Assembly: GCF_011064615.1 (NCBI RefSeq)
Contig: NZ_JAALJH010000004.1
Span: forward strand, 1 to 64,000
DNA: 64,000 bases
DNA from: Aquisphaera insulae
GTDB taxonomy: Bacteria; Planctomycetota; Planctomycetia; Isosphaerales; Isosphaeraceae
Direction: 5' to 3'
In this document: in pieces, positions 8,838 to 17,653 of the stretch
How positions within the stretch are numbered: the stretch's first letter is position 1
How the letters are laid out: every line of letters starts with the position of its first letter
The notes under the pieces: generated by a model
Databases searched by the model: none
What the model saw: only the letters and a program-made list of their open reading frames with translations
What the model was told of the DNA's origin: nothing
Program-made: the position numbers and the translations under genes

Positions 8838-8956
8838 TTCAGTCGACCCCGGGACTGGCACGGTTGCCAGCGGGCGAATACCGTCCCGGACCGGCCGTTG
8901 GCTCCGTCCGAGGGGCCGGGCCGCAGGATCGAACTCGCCCCGAAGCGAACCCCCTC

Positions 8957-10378
8957 TCAGTGCCCGAAGCCGCCGGCCTCGGGCGCGGGGCCTCCCTCGG
9001 CGGCGATCCGGTCCATGTCCTCGGGGAGGTGGCGGGAGCCGATCAGGAAGAGGATGCCCCCCAGGACCAGGACCGGGCCGACGGAGAGCATGGCGACCGT
9101 GAGGTTGGTCATGACTCCCTTCTCGTCCGGGGTGGGGGTCGCGCCGATCGCGGTCAGCAGGGTCCCCAGCGGCGAGGCCATCACGGCCTGCGAGCCGAAG
9201 GCGTCCGAGATCCAGCCCAGGAGGATGGGCGATCCGATGTCGCCCAGGACGTGGATCAGGAAGATGAACATCGCGTAGCCGGCCGCCCGGTGATTGGCCG
9301 GGACGACGTTGGCGGTGACCGTGTTCGCCGGCCCCAGGACCATCGCCATCAGGATCGAGGCGAAGAACAGGAAGCCGAGCGCGGGCACCCGCTGGGGCTC
9401 CAGGACGCCGAGGACCCCCAGCGGGACCGACGCCAGGATCGTCAGCGCCGGCAGGAGCATGTAGGCACGCCGCGTCCGCTTCCGGAGGAGATCGGTGAGG
9501 AATGTGCTCAGGGCGATGCCGATCAGGCCGGCCAGCGCCAGCAGGATGCCGATCCAGAGGGTCGCCTTCTCCAGCGACATCCCCCGGACTCGCTGGTAGA
9601 ACGTCGCGCCCCAGGCCGCATAGGCGCCCGTGGCGAAGGTGGCGGCCGCCATGCCGAGCGTGTTGTAGACGAAGGTCCTCGTCCGGAAGAGCGCCAGATA
9701 GTCCTTGATCCGGGGGCGATCGGCCTTGCTGGCGGAGAACGTCTTCCCCTCGGACGCGCCGCGGCCCGGATCGAGGATCGTCAGGCCGGCGAACGCGGCC
9801 ACGAGCCCCGGCAGGCCGACCACGTAGAAGACGTGCCGCCAGCCCCAGTGGGTCGCCACCTGGCCGGCGATCACGAACCCGAGCGCCGTGCCGATCGGGA
9901 GGGCCAGATAGTAAATCCCCATCGCCCGGCCGCGCTTCGAGACCGGGAACAGGTCGGCGATGAGCGCCGGGGCGATGACGCCGTAGCTGGCCTCGCCGAC
10001 GCCGAGCAGGGCCCGCCAGAAGAACATGTGGTGCAGGTCGGTGGAGAAGGCGGTCCCGACGGTCGCGATGCTCCAGATCCCCACACCGGCCGCCAGCAGG
10101 ACCCGGCGATTGTAGCGGTCGCCCAGCCAGCCCATGATCGGCGAGATGATCGTGTAGACGATCATGAACGAGCCGCCGAGGATCCCGTACCACTTGTCGT
10201 CGATCCCGATCTCCTCCTTGATCGGGGTGGCCACGGCGAAGAAGGAGTAGCGATCGATGTAGTTCAGCAGGTTCATCGTGAACAGGATCGCCAGCGCGAA
10301 TCCGGCTCCGCCGATGGTGGGCAGGAACGTGCGCCTCGATCTGGACGCATGGAGGACATCCTCGGGAGAGCGTTGCAT
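8957..10378 (-). CDS. Major facilitator superfamily transporter (Spinster-like)
   Basis: This 473-residue protein has twelve predicted membrane helices. The start at 10378 (MQRSPEDV) is preferred over the ATG at 10423, because the added 15 residues are unlike a leader. Typical MFS landmarks are present: the N-terminal LLNYIDRYSFFAVATPI helix, the loop 2-3 motif GWLGDRYNRR, and GVGEASYGVIAPALIADLFP in helices 4-5, which resembles Spinster/sphingolipid-type carriers. The related planctomycete proteins are general organic-ion or sugar-acid carriers, but the substrate cannot be predicted. It is convergent with the preceding gene. Confidence 0.85.
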   Translation of the reverse strand: MQRSPEDVLHASRSRRTFLPTIGGAGFALAILFTMNLLNYIDRYSFFAVATPIKEEIGIDDKWYGILGGSFMIVYTIISPIMGWLGDRYNRRVLLAAGVGIWSIATVGTAFSTDLHHMFFWRALLGVGEASYGVIAPALIADLFPVSKRGRAMGIYYLALPIGTALGFVIAGQVATHWGWRHVFYVVGLPGLVAAFAGLTILDPGRGASEGKTFSASKADRPRIKDYLALFRTRTFVYNTLGMAAATFATGAYAAWGATFYQRVRGMSLEKATLWIGILLALAGLIGIALSTFLTDLLRKRTRRAYMLLPALTILASVPLGVLGVLEPQRVPALGFLFFASILMAMVLGPANTVTANVVPANHRAAGYAMFIFLIHVLGDIGSPILLGWISDAFGSQAVMASPLGTLLTAIGATPTPDEKGVMTNLTVAMLSVGPVLVLGGILFLIGSRHLPEDMDRIAAEGGPAPEAGGFGH

Positions 10379-10628
10379 CGTCGTGGGGGCCTCGCCATGG
10401 ATCTCAAACACCGGCCGAACCAACCGTTATACCCGCTCCGGCGGAGCCAGGCGAGATCCGCCGGGGATCACCGGGCGAGGAGGTCTGCGCCTTCATGCGC
10501 GGATCGGTCCGGGAGATGCCACGTCTCCCCCACGGCGACGGGCTCCTGAAAGTGCGTGTCCGGGCCAGGCTTTCGCGGTGCCGGCCGCCGTTCCGGGTGC
10601 GGTCGACCGCGATCCGGACCTGGTCCGC

Positions 10629-11162
10629 CTACTTCGCCCGCTCGAGCTTCCGGACGGCATCGAGGACCGACAGGAATCGGCGGACGGGCTCCACCCGGGA
10701 GGTCGCGTAGACCTCCGGATGGGAAAGGGAGACGGAATGGACGGCCTTCCCGTCGCGGACTTCCAGGGTGACCTCCCCGTGCCCCCCCTCCAGGACCTTC
10801 CGGGTCTCGCCGGCTTCCTCGAGGCGGCGGCGAAGGTCATCCGACTCGAGATCCCGGAAGGCACTCTTCTTCAGGAGATCGCGAAGATCCTGGATCACCT
10901 TCGGGTCCACGCGGCGGAGCTCCGCTCGGGTCTCCACCCGACCATCGTCATGGACCCGGATGACCCAGGGATGCGGGCGGGGGGCCAGCCCGCCCCCTTC
11001 GCGGAGCACGATCCAGGGCTCGCCTGGCTTCACGGGTTGCCCCCACCCGGCGGCCGACCTGGCGGCCAGGGTCACGGCGGAAAGCCCGGCCAGGACCACC
11101 GCCCCCCGGAGCCGCCGCGCGGCGGCTCCGGCGGCTCGACGGTCTTCGCGTTCAGGACGCAT
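10629..11162 (-). CDS. Hypothetical exported protein, translationally coupled to the PEP-CTERM gene
   Basis: This 177-residue protein starts at the ATG at 11162. A GGGAGG sequence lies just before it, inside the end of the upstream gene, and the two genes overlap by 11 bp. The first 40 residues contain an Arg-rich stretch and a hydrophobic segment that looks like a signal peptide. The rest is mixed alpha/beta and charged (for example HPWVIRVHDDGRVETRAEL), a pattern seen in planctomycete exported proteins of unknown function. The overlap suggests that it is made together with the PEP-CTERM protein. Confidence 0.6.
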   Translation of the reverse strand: MRPEREDRRAAGAAARRLRGAVVLAGLSAVTLAARSAAGWGQPVKPGEPWIVLREGGGLAPRPHPWVIRVHDDGRVETRAELRRVDPKVIQDLRDLLKKSAFRDLESDDLRRRLEEAGETRKVLEGGHGEVTLEVRDGKAVHSVSLSHPEVYATSRVEPVRRFLSVLDAVRKLERAK

Positions 11163-11985
11163 GATGCCTCCCAACCAGGCGCCCCCGGACGCTCACCACC
11201 AGGACCATGGCGATCCCGGAGAGGATGATCGATGCCGGCTCGGGGACGCAACAGCAGCCGTCGGCGATCGTGTAGCCCTTGTCCTTGTATTCCTTGAGGA
11301 ACTGGTCCTTGAGGCTCTGGGTCGAGCCCGGTGACCAGAAGCCGGGCTCGATGGGATTGACGGAAGTCACGCCCGCATTATTGGTCGTGATCGTGAAGCC
11401 CCAGAGGAAGGAGCCGATCGTCTTGACCGTCTTCCCGGTCACGCAGACGAGGGCAGACTCCGCGAGCCACCTTAGGTCCTTGTAATCCGTCCCGAGCGTG
11501 CCGCGTCCCGGCGCGTCGAAGAGGGTCGCCGTGTATCCCTTCATGGTGAAATCGGTATAGAAGGGATCCCCGTCAATCTTCCGCGTGGTCTCATCCCCCG
11601 TCACGACGATGTCCTGCAGCCACCGATAAGTCGTATCCGGCCCTATCGGGCACGCGTCCGGCCCGGCGATGAAGCCGCCGTTGATGAGTGCGCCGCCGAA
11701 GTCATTCTTGTTGCCGCCGGAGAAGTCCCCCGTGTACGTCGTGTACTGGAACTTGATCGTGCCGATCTTGGCCCCGTCATCGGGACAGATCACGTCCTTC
11801 TCGAAGTCCACGACCTTCGAGGTGTAGGCGTTGATCTTGAGCTTGATGGAAGGATCAACCTGATTGTTGATGTCCTGGAGCGTGAACCCCGGGGGCGGGG
11901 CGGCCGGCAGGAGATCCGCCCGCACCAGCCCGCACGACCCGACGAACATCGAAGCCGAGACGACCAGCATGCTGAAACGCTTCAT
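11152..11985 (-). CDS. PEP-CTERM sorting domain protein
   Basis: This 277-residue protein starts at the ATG at 11985, preceded by GAGAGGGG. It has a signal peptide (MKRFSMLVVSASMFVG..), a beta-rich body, and a classical C-terminal PEP-CTERM signal: VPEPASIILSG, a hydrophobic helix, and basic residues. The last 25 or so residues would be cut by an exosortase-type enzyme. The run CCC just before VPEP is unusual for these mostly Cys-poor proteins. The function of the body (about residues 25-245) is unknown. No exosortase gene is in this window. Confidence 0.85.
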   Translation of the reverse strand: MKRFSMLVVSASMFVGSCGLVRADLLPAAPPPGFTLQDINNQVDPSIKLKINAYTSKVVDFEKDVICPDDGAKIGTIKFQYTTYTGDFSGGNKNDFGGALINGGFIAGPDACPIGPDTTYRWLQDIVVTGDETTRKIDGDPFYTDFTMKGYTATLFDAPGRGTLGTDYKDLRWLAESALVCVTGKTVKTIGSFLWGFTITTNNAGVTSVNPIEPGFWSPGSTQSLKDQFLKEYKDKGYTIADGCCCVPEPASIILSGIAMVLVVSVRGRLVGRHHAS

Positions 11986-12568
11986 GACACCGCCCCTCTC
12001 CACGATGAGAGTCGTTCCCTCGAGGCGCGCGATGCCCCGGGACGCCGGAGCGACCCATCGCGGCCTCGATCCGGGCAAGTTCCACGCACGGTTGCGCCGA
12101 CTCTTCAGGCGACCCGGACAGTCACGGCGCAGGCCCCCGGGCCGCGCGAGGATTCCCCTCACGCGGACGCGAGTGCGGCCGAACTCACTCCCGTCCCTTG
12201 CCTGCCCCTCCGCACGAGATGAGGGGTCGAAAGGGCGGCATGAGCAATATCAAGACCCACCGTTGTGTGGATTTTCCCGAGACGAAGCCTAGCGATCGCC
12301 ATCCAGAGATGTCCACAAAAAACCCAAACGCCGATCGCGAATCGCCCGGGGATCATGTCGTCCGCCGAGGATTGTTGCTAATTATCAACACGCCACCGCC
12401 ATCTTTCAAATCATTAGGAAACAACTTCGGGGAGGTACGGGGCGAACGGGCGGGCATGGAGCGGACAATGGGCATGGCGTGGGCCGGTCCGGCTTCGCCG
12501 CGACGTCGATTCGAGCTGACGCCGCGGCGACGCGGGTGCGGGTGCAGGCGGGGACGAGTCGGGTCGGG
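11986..12568 (-). other. Intergenic region, no convincing gene
   Basis: Frames here lack coding character, and long ones are shadows of the gene that follows. The stretch from about 12240 to 12420 is poorer in GC than its surroundings and probably holds regulatory sequence for the PEP-CTERM gene, including the palindrome at 12373-12390. Confidence 0.5.
12373..12390. promoter_or_regulatory. 18-bp near-perfect palindrome, possible operator
   Basis: TGTTGCTAATTATCAACA has 5-bp arms (TGTTG/CAACA) around a TAATTA centre; only one symmetric pair mismatches. It is strikingly AT-rich in a GC-rich setting, about 390 bp upstream of the PEP-CTERM start and 180 bp past the end of the secretin-like gene. 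It could be a dimer-binding site. No cognate regulator is evident. Confidence 0.35.
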
Positions 12569-13864
12569 TCAGCGGTTCTCGCCGGAGGTGCCGTCGGAAT
12601 CGAGGTCCGGCCCGCGGGTGGCTCGCCGGCTCGTCTTCCGGGGGCGGGCCGGGGGATCTTCCTCGGCGTCGGCCGCCGCCGCGGGGCGAGGCTTGGACCG
12701 CCGGGGGGCGGGAGCCTCCTCCTCTTCGGCGCTCGCCTGCTCGATCTCCGCCTTCTTGGCATTCTTGGATTTCGACTTGCCGCCGGTCTCGATGTCGATG
12801 AAGACGAGGACCTCGCTGGTCGAGGGCGCCCCGATCGGCGTGCCGAGCCAGCCGCTCTTGCTCTCGAGGATCCCGGGGTGGATCCCGCCGGTGATCAGGA
12901 GGACCTGGCCGAGTTGCCAGTTCTTGACGACCTGGTCCAGCCGGGTCATGCTCACCTCGGGGACGTCCACGGTCATCTCGGGCGGGCCCTGTTCGCGTGG
13001 GGCGATCACCTTGGTGCGGTGGAACATCCGGACGGTGTTGATCGTGAGGTCGATCGACGCGTCGACGGCATCGTCCTCGAAGGTCAGGAGCGGGCTGAAT
13101 TTCAGGACGATGCTCTCCTCGATCTTGTCCGCCTTCGGGGCATAGCCCTGGCCCGAGGCACTCTCTCGCTGCATGCCGCCGGCGAAGGTCCGGGGCTGGG
13201 CCTGCTTGTGGGTGAGGGTCTGCCCGTTGAGCATCTCGAAGCGCTCCTCGGGCAGGGCTCGAAGCGTCTTCTGGCTCTGCAACTGGGAGACCATCATGGC
13301 CGCGTCGGCCATCCGCATCGTCCAGATCTGCTGGCCCTGCGGCCCGTTGCCCACGGCGGTGAGCTGGGAGAAGACCTGGTGCCGCCACCGCGTGTCGGCC
13401 GCGACGAAGTAGCGGACGTGGACGCTGAGGATGTCGTCGGTCGCCCCGGTGAAGCGCTCGACCACGTCGTCCACCTGCTTGAGGATCTCCGGGCTGTTGT
13501 AGGCGCGGACCTGGCCCCGGCTGGCCGAGAGGACGGCGATCTTGTCGCCGTGCCAGTCCGCCGTCCCGGTCCGCCGGAAGATCCACTCGACGATCGCCTT
13601 CTGCGGATTCTGCTGCCCCGGGGCCAGCTTCGTATACGAGGAGATGTCGTAGGTCCGCATCTGGTAGCCCGACTCGCGGAGCAGGCCGCTGGGCGGCTCG
13701 TCCGGGCTTTCCGGATCCTCACGCTCCCGTTCCCGGTCGTCGGCCGCCGGCCTCGACGCCTTCTTCGGTGCGGACTTGCGGCCGGCCTCCTCCTGGCCGA
13801 ACAGCCTGGCCGGCGCGAGGAACCCCAGCAACGTCGTCAGCATCATGGCCTTGCGGCGATTCAT
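12569..13864 (-). CDS. Secretin-like (type II/III secretion family) exported protein
   Basis: This 431-residue protein starts at the ATG at 13864, with GGAGG eight bases upstream. It has a short leader (MNRRKAMMLTTLLGFLAPARLFGQ). Residues about 60-130 look like a secretin N0/N1-type ring-building domain (YDISSYTKL.., then AYNSPEILKQVDDVVERF). Residues about 135-345 fit a beta-rich segment related to secretin cores, with the VTI-like strand replaced by MTVDVPEV. The tail is low-complexity Glu/Lys/Arg/Ala. Family assignment is by pattern and is moderate. It sits alone and far from the Tad locus at the right edge. Confidence 0.55.
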   Translation of the reverse strand: MNRRKAMMLTTLLGFLAPARLFGQEEAGRKSAPKKASRPAADDREREREDPESPDEPPSGLLRESGYQMRTYDISSYTKLAPGQQNPQKAIVEWIFRRTGTADWHGDKIAVLSASRGQVRAYNSPEILKQVDDVVERFTGATDDILSVHVRYFVAADTRWRHQVFSQLTAVGNGPQGQQIWTMRMADAAMMVSQLQSQKTLRALPEERFEMLNGQTLTHKQAQPRTFAGGMQRESASGQGYAPKADKIEESIVLKFSPLLTFEDDAVDASIDLTINTVRMFHRTKVIAPREQGPPEMTVDVPEVSMTRLDQVVKNWQLGQVLLITGGIHPGILESKSGWLGTPIGAPSTSEVLVFIDIETGGKSKSKNAKKAEIEQASAEEEEAPAPRRSKPRPAAAADAEEDPPARPRKTSRRATRGPDLDSDGTSGENR

Positions 13865-13943
13865 GCCAGGGGCCTCCTTGCCGTTCATGCCCATCGGATC
13901 GATCGATCCGGAGAGGGACGTCTCGCGCCATCCTGGCGCGTAG

Positions 13944-14004
13944 TCCGCGAATCCGGCACGCCCGCGATGTGCTCGCGCAGGGCGTGCCTCGCCGAGTTCG
14001 CGGA
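13944..14004 (-). terminator. Long two-part inverted repeat downstream of the ABC-2 permease gene
   Basis: TCCGCGAA (13944-13951) pairs with TTCGCGGA (13997-14004), and inside it GGCACGCCC (13955-13963) pairs with GGGCGTGCC (13980-13988). The structure begins 7 bp after the permease stop codon and before the next gene in the same direction. It lacks a U-run, so it may be a 3' end-protecting stem rather than an intrinsic terminator. A 14-bp palindrome, GGATCGATCGATCC, lies nearby at 13897-13910. Confidence 0.5.
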
Positions 14005-14010
14005 TAGATA

Positions 14011-15867
14011 TCAGGATGCCGGATTTCCCTCAAGTCCAATGACCGGGGAGCCGACAGGGACGGCCGTGCGATGCAGGCGACCCACGTTCGTCCGATCGCT
14101 CGACCGGCCGAGGCACTGATCGAAGGTCATCAGCACCGCCCCGAGGACCGCCGCGGCGAAGAGGCAGACGATCAGCAACGCCAGAAGGAACAACCCCCAG
14201 AGGATGTAACGGTCGGGGATCCACGTGCGATCGAGGACGGTGAGGGGAAAGAGCTGGCCTCCGATCGGACCGACGGCCCCCGCAGGAAACACGGTGGCAA
14301 GCCAAACGTCGGAGGACCAAACATGGGCGTACCCGACCATCCGGGTGAGAAATTGCAGATAGCCAATCTCCACGAAGATGGTCCATCCGATCGAGAAGAG
14401 GACGAAACACGCCACGCTCGCGGCCACCGCGCGGCCGGTGCTCCGGAACCAGGTCGCGAACGCCAGGCCCAGGCTGGTCACCGCCGCGGCGTGGGCCAGC
14501 AGGAAGGCCGAGGGGAGGAACCCGGCGAGGATCCGCTCGTAGGTCTGGATCGGGACAGGCTCGCCGAGGCCGTACGTCATGGTCGGCTCCAGGGCCGTCG
14601 CGGCCACGAACAGGCCGGTGAGGGACGGGAAGACGAGGAGCGGGACCGACCGACGGAACACCGCGATCCATTTCCCGACAACGACCTCGCGCGTCGTGAG
14701 CGTGGTGCTGAGGAGGATATCCAGGCTCCCCCGGACGCGCTCCTCCGCCAGCGAGGTCGGCGCGACGGCGCTGAGGAGCAGGAGGCCGAGCATCGCGGTG
14801 ACGAGATTGGTCGACGTGACGTACCTCGCCTGGCCGCCGACGGTCCCCATCCAGATCATCTCGTACAGGCCGATCCCCATGCTGACCGTCATCGCGATCG
14901 CGAAGAGGAGGCCGACGGCCCGGGCGATTCGAGTCGGCCGGTTCCTCCGCCACTCCCGCCAGAGCACCGGGTTGCCGTCGAGCGAGGGGGAGGGCCACCA
15001 CGAGGCCAGATTGCACCGTACCCATGCCCCGATCGCCTCGAGCCGGGCCGATCGGCCACGGAGCGGCGCCGGCTCTTTCCGCAGCCGCGCGATCGTGAAG
15101 ATCACGCACGCGATGGAGACGACCAGGCAGGCCGCCGTGAACCTGCCGACGTCCGCCCAACTTACATATCCGGGGTTCTGATACGGCGCGTAGACCAGGA
15201 CATAGGGATTCAGCTTGATGAACCAGAGGGGAGGGCCGGTCAAATGGAAGAGCCCGGCCAGGGTCCTCCACAACGGTGCGGCCAGCAGCCACGCGGCCCA
15301 CACGCCAAAGATGGCCATCAGGACCTCGTGGCTCGTCGAGGCCCGGGCCGAGAGCGCCATGGAGAGCGAGCCGCCCACCAGCAAGACCAGCATCGTGGCC
15401 ACCGCCAGGATCCCGAGGGCTTCCGGGATGATCCCGCCCAGCAGCATCGCGAGCAGGAAGACCGGCAAGCCCGCGAGGACCAGCCCCGCGGCCGACAGGA
15501 ACCGCGACGCCAGCTTGCCCAGGACGATCTCCGAGTCGGACAGGTCCGTGACGAAGGCGTGGGTCAGCCAGCCGCCGGCCCGGTCCGCGCAGATCGATCC
15601 CGCGGCCGCCGCGGGCGCGACGAGCAGCGCCAGCGTGAGCTGGACTCCCGCGGCCCCGTGGTAGAAATACTCCGCGACCTGGGCGAGCCTCCGCAGCGCC
15701 CCCTCTCTCGGGAGGCTCTCCTCGACGCCAGCCGCATACCAGGCGAACGTCAGCGAGCCCAGCAATCCCGCCACCAGCAGCCCTCGGAGCGCGTAGACCT
15801 GCCAGCGCCTCGAGGCCGCGATCGATTCGTAGACGAAGACCGGTCCCGGCGCGGGCAGGCGAGGCAT
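14011..15867 (-). CDS. ABC-2 type transporter permease, two permease halves in one chain
   Basis: This 618-residue protein has about twelve membrane helices. The cytosolic signature of ABC-2 permeases occurs twice: GSICADRAGGWLTHAF at about residue 90 and LAEERVRGSLDILL at about residue 375, each followed by a glycine-lysine-rich coupling region. It therefore looks like a tandem fusion of two permease units. In planctomycetes such proteins pair with an ABC ATPase for export or with gliding/envelope systems. No ATPase gene lies next to it, so the partner is elsewhere. It is divergent from the next gene. Confidence 0.75.
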   Translation of the reverse strand: MPRLPAPGPVFVYESIAASRRWQVYALRGLLVAGLLGSLTFAWYAAGVEESLPREGALRRLAQVAEYFYHGAAGVQLTLALLVAPAAAAGSICADRAGGWLTHAFVTDLSDSEIVLGKLASRFLSAAGLVLAGLPVFLLAMLLGGIIPEALGILAVATMLVLLVGGSLSMALSARASTSHEVLMAIFGVWAAWLLAAPLWRTLAGLFHLTGPPLWFIKLNPYVLVYAPYQNPGYVSWADVGRFTAACLVVSIACVIFTIARLRKEPAPLRGRSARLEAIGAWVRCNLASWWPSPSLDGNPVLWREWRRNRPTRIARAVGLLFAIAMTVSMGIGLYEMIWMGTVGGQARYVTSTNLVTAMLGLLLLSAVAPTSLAEERVRGSLDILLSTTLTTREVVVGKWIAVFRRSVPLLVFPSLTGLFVAATALEPTMTYGLGEPVPIQTYERILAGFLPSAFLLAHAAAVTSLGLAFATWFRSTGRAVAASVACFVLFSIGWTIFVEIGYLQFLTRMVGYAHVWSSDVWLATVFPAGAVGPIGGQLFPLTVLDRTWIPDRYILWGLFLLALLIVCLFAAAVLGAVLMTFDQCLGRSSDRTNVGRLHRTAVPVGSPVIGLEGNPAS

Positions 15868-16033
15868 GGTCGACGTGCTCCAGGAGGCCGAGGTTCATTC
15901 CTACAAGCGTCATGGGCCGCGCGCCACTGTAGCCGATGCGTCGAGGTTCCGCCAAGCTCCGGAGCAGGTTACGATCGCAGGGTCGGGCCTCGTCGATCGA
16001 GGCGAGCGGACCGAATGGAGAGGAGCGGGGCGG

Positions 16034-17644
16034 ATGAACCGGGCAGGATGGATCCTTCGAGTGCTGCTCCCGGTCGCGATGGCCGGGATGAGCGCCGGGG
16101 CACGAGCGGGGGACGAGCCCGGGGACGCGATCGTCATCAAGCTGGTCCGTCCCGAGGGACAGGCGGCGGCGATCCTCGATCTCTTCGACGGCGCGAGGGC
16201 GTCTTCCCCGGCCGCCGCGCTCTCGCGGTGGAAGCGGGCCAGCATCGAGCCGGGGCGGCTGGGCAAGCCGCTCGAGGCCGTGATCGCCGTCTTCAACCCG
16301 GCGATGGCCCCGGAATGGAAGACCCTGGACGGGACGACCGTGGCGGCCGGGCTGGACGCGTCGAAGGGATCGCTCCGATGGCGGATGCACCTCCCCCACG
16401 ATGACGGCTCGATCGCCTCGCTGCTCACGGCGATGCGGCTGTCCGGGGGCGGGGACGAAGCCCCGCTCGGCGCCTCCAGGGTCGCGACGGAACGACTGGG
16501 CGCGACCGGGGCGGTCGCGTCGCGGTCCGCCGACGGCCTGGACATCGCCGGCTCGCGAGCGGACCTCGAGAGGGAACTCCGCGATCGCGGGTCCGGGGAA
16601 TCCCTGCCTTTCCCCGGGGCTGGAAGGGACGTCGCTTCCGGCCTGCTCTTCCGGATCGAGCCTTCGCGGCTGCCGGAACCGCAGCAGTCATCCGACGCGA
16701 CGCGGCGGGCGATTGCGCTCGCGAACGGCCTGGGATGCCGGGCGCTCGACGGGTCGCTGGCCGTCCGCGGCGACGCGATCGGCCTGGAGGTCGCAGGCCG
16801 GCTCGACGAGCACAGCCCGTTCGGCCGGGTCCGGGGAGGACGTCCGATCGATCCGGCCTGGCTGGCCTTCGCCCCCGCCGACGCGCCCGCGGTCTTGTGC
16901 CTGGCGGCCGGCGACGGTCCCGCCTACTGGGATTCGATCTTCCGCCTGGCCGACCGAGTGGATCGCGCCCCGCCGGCCCGCGCGGGGATGGCACCGCTGC
17001 GGACACGGCTCACGCTCCTGGCCGCGACCGCGGGCGCGAGGCTCGAGGCGGACCTCTGGCCGCACCTGAAGGGCCTGACGCTCGTCGTGCTCGCCGATCC
17101 GTCGATGGCCCCGAGGCTCGGGCTGGCCCTCCACATGGATGGGGAGCCATCCGCCAGGGCTCTCGTCCTGCAGACGCTCCCGAGGCTGGCCGTGCTCTGG
17201 GGCGGCCGGGATCGGAAGGAGCCCGCCCCGAATCCGGCCGCGACGACCAGGCTCGGACAGGTCCGTGGCCGCCCGATCGAGGTGTCCGCACGAGGCTCGA
17301 CGGTCGTGGTCGGCTGGGGCGCAGAGGTCGTCTCGGCGTTGCTGGCCTCGGCCGAGCGGCCGGCGAGCGGCCTTGTCGCCCGGCTCGAGCGCGAGTCGGC
17401 CCGGGATGCTCGCCGTGGGCTCCCCAACCGTGTCGGCCTCTTCCAGCCCGGCCGCGTCCGGCTGCCGGTGGCGGGGCTCGACGGCCACTCGCCACTCTCG
17501 GACACACTCGCCGAGGGCTCGCCCCTGGTCTGGGCCGGCTGGTCGAGCGGAGACGACTCGTTCGACCGCCTCGAATGGGCCGACCTGAAACCGCTCGTCC
17601 GCCGCTTCCTCGAGAAGATCCCGCTCGCCCCCGCAGCAAGGTAA
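16034..17644 (+). CDS. Hypothetical exported protein, 536 residues
   Basis: The frame is open from 15866, but the ATG at 16034 has a strong GGAGAGGAGCGGGGCGG upstream and a clear signal peptide (MNRAGWILRVLLPVAMAGMSAGARA), so I use it. The mature protein is Ala/Arg/Leu-rich alpha/beta without cysteines or known motifs. Its length and sparse conserved look suit the large exported planctomycete families that lack named domains. The stop is 10 bp before the next gene, so the two probably form an operon. Confidence 0.65.
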   Translation: MNRAGWILRVLLPVAMAGMSAGARAGDEPGDAIVIKLVRPEGQAAAILDLFDGARASSPAAALSRWKRASIEPGRLGKPLEAVIAVFNPAMAPEWKTLDGTTVAAGLDASKGSLRWRMHLPHDDGSIASLLTAMRLSGGGDEAPLGASRVATERLGATGAVASRSADGLDIAGSRADLERELRDRGSGESLPFPGAGRDVASGLLFRIEPSRLPEPQQSSDATRRAIALANGLGCRALDGSLAVRGDAIGLEVAGRLDEHSPFGRVRGGRPIDPAWLAFAPADAPAVLCLAAGDGPAYWDSIFRLADRVDRAPPARAGMAPLRTRLTLLAATAGARLEADLWPHLKGLTLVVLADPSMAPRLGLALHMDGEPSARALVLQTLPRLAVLWGGRDRKEPAPNPAATTRLGQVRGRPIEVSARGSTVVVGWGAEVVSALLASAERPASGLVARLERESARDARRGLPNRVGLFQPGRVRLPVAGLDGHSPLSDTLAEGSPLVWAGWSSGDDSFDRLEWADLKPLVRRFLEKIPLAPAAR

Positions 17645-17653
17645 CGCCGCCCC

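Noticed and set aside
8571..10549. Two very long frames of about 540-560 codons across the MFS gene
   Set aside because: Both are low-complexity Arg/Gly/Asp/Pro-rich mirror frames; the MFS frame has twelve helices and family motifs.
14030..16404. Frames of more than 770 codons on both strands around the ABC-2 permease
   Set aside because: Compositionally they are GC-rich shadows; the permease frame has membrane helices and both ABC-2 signatures.
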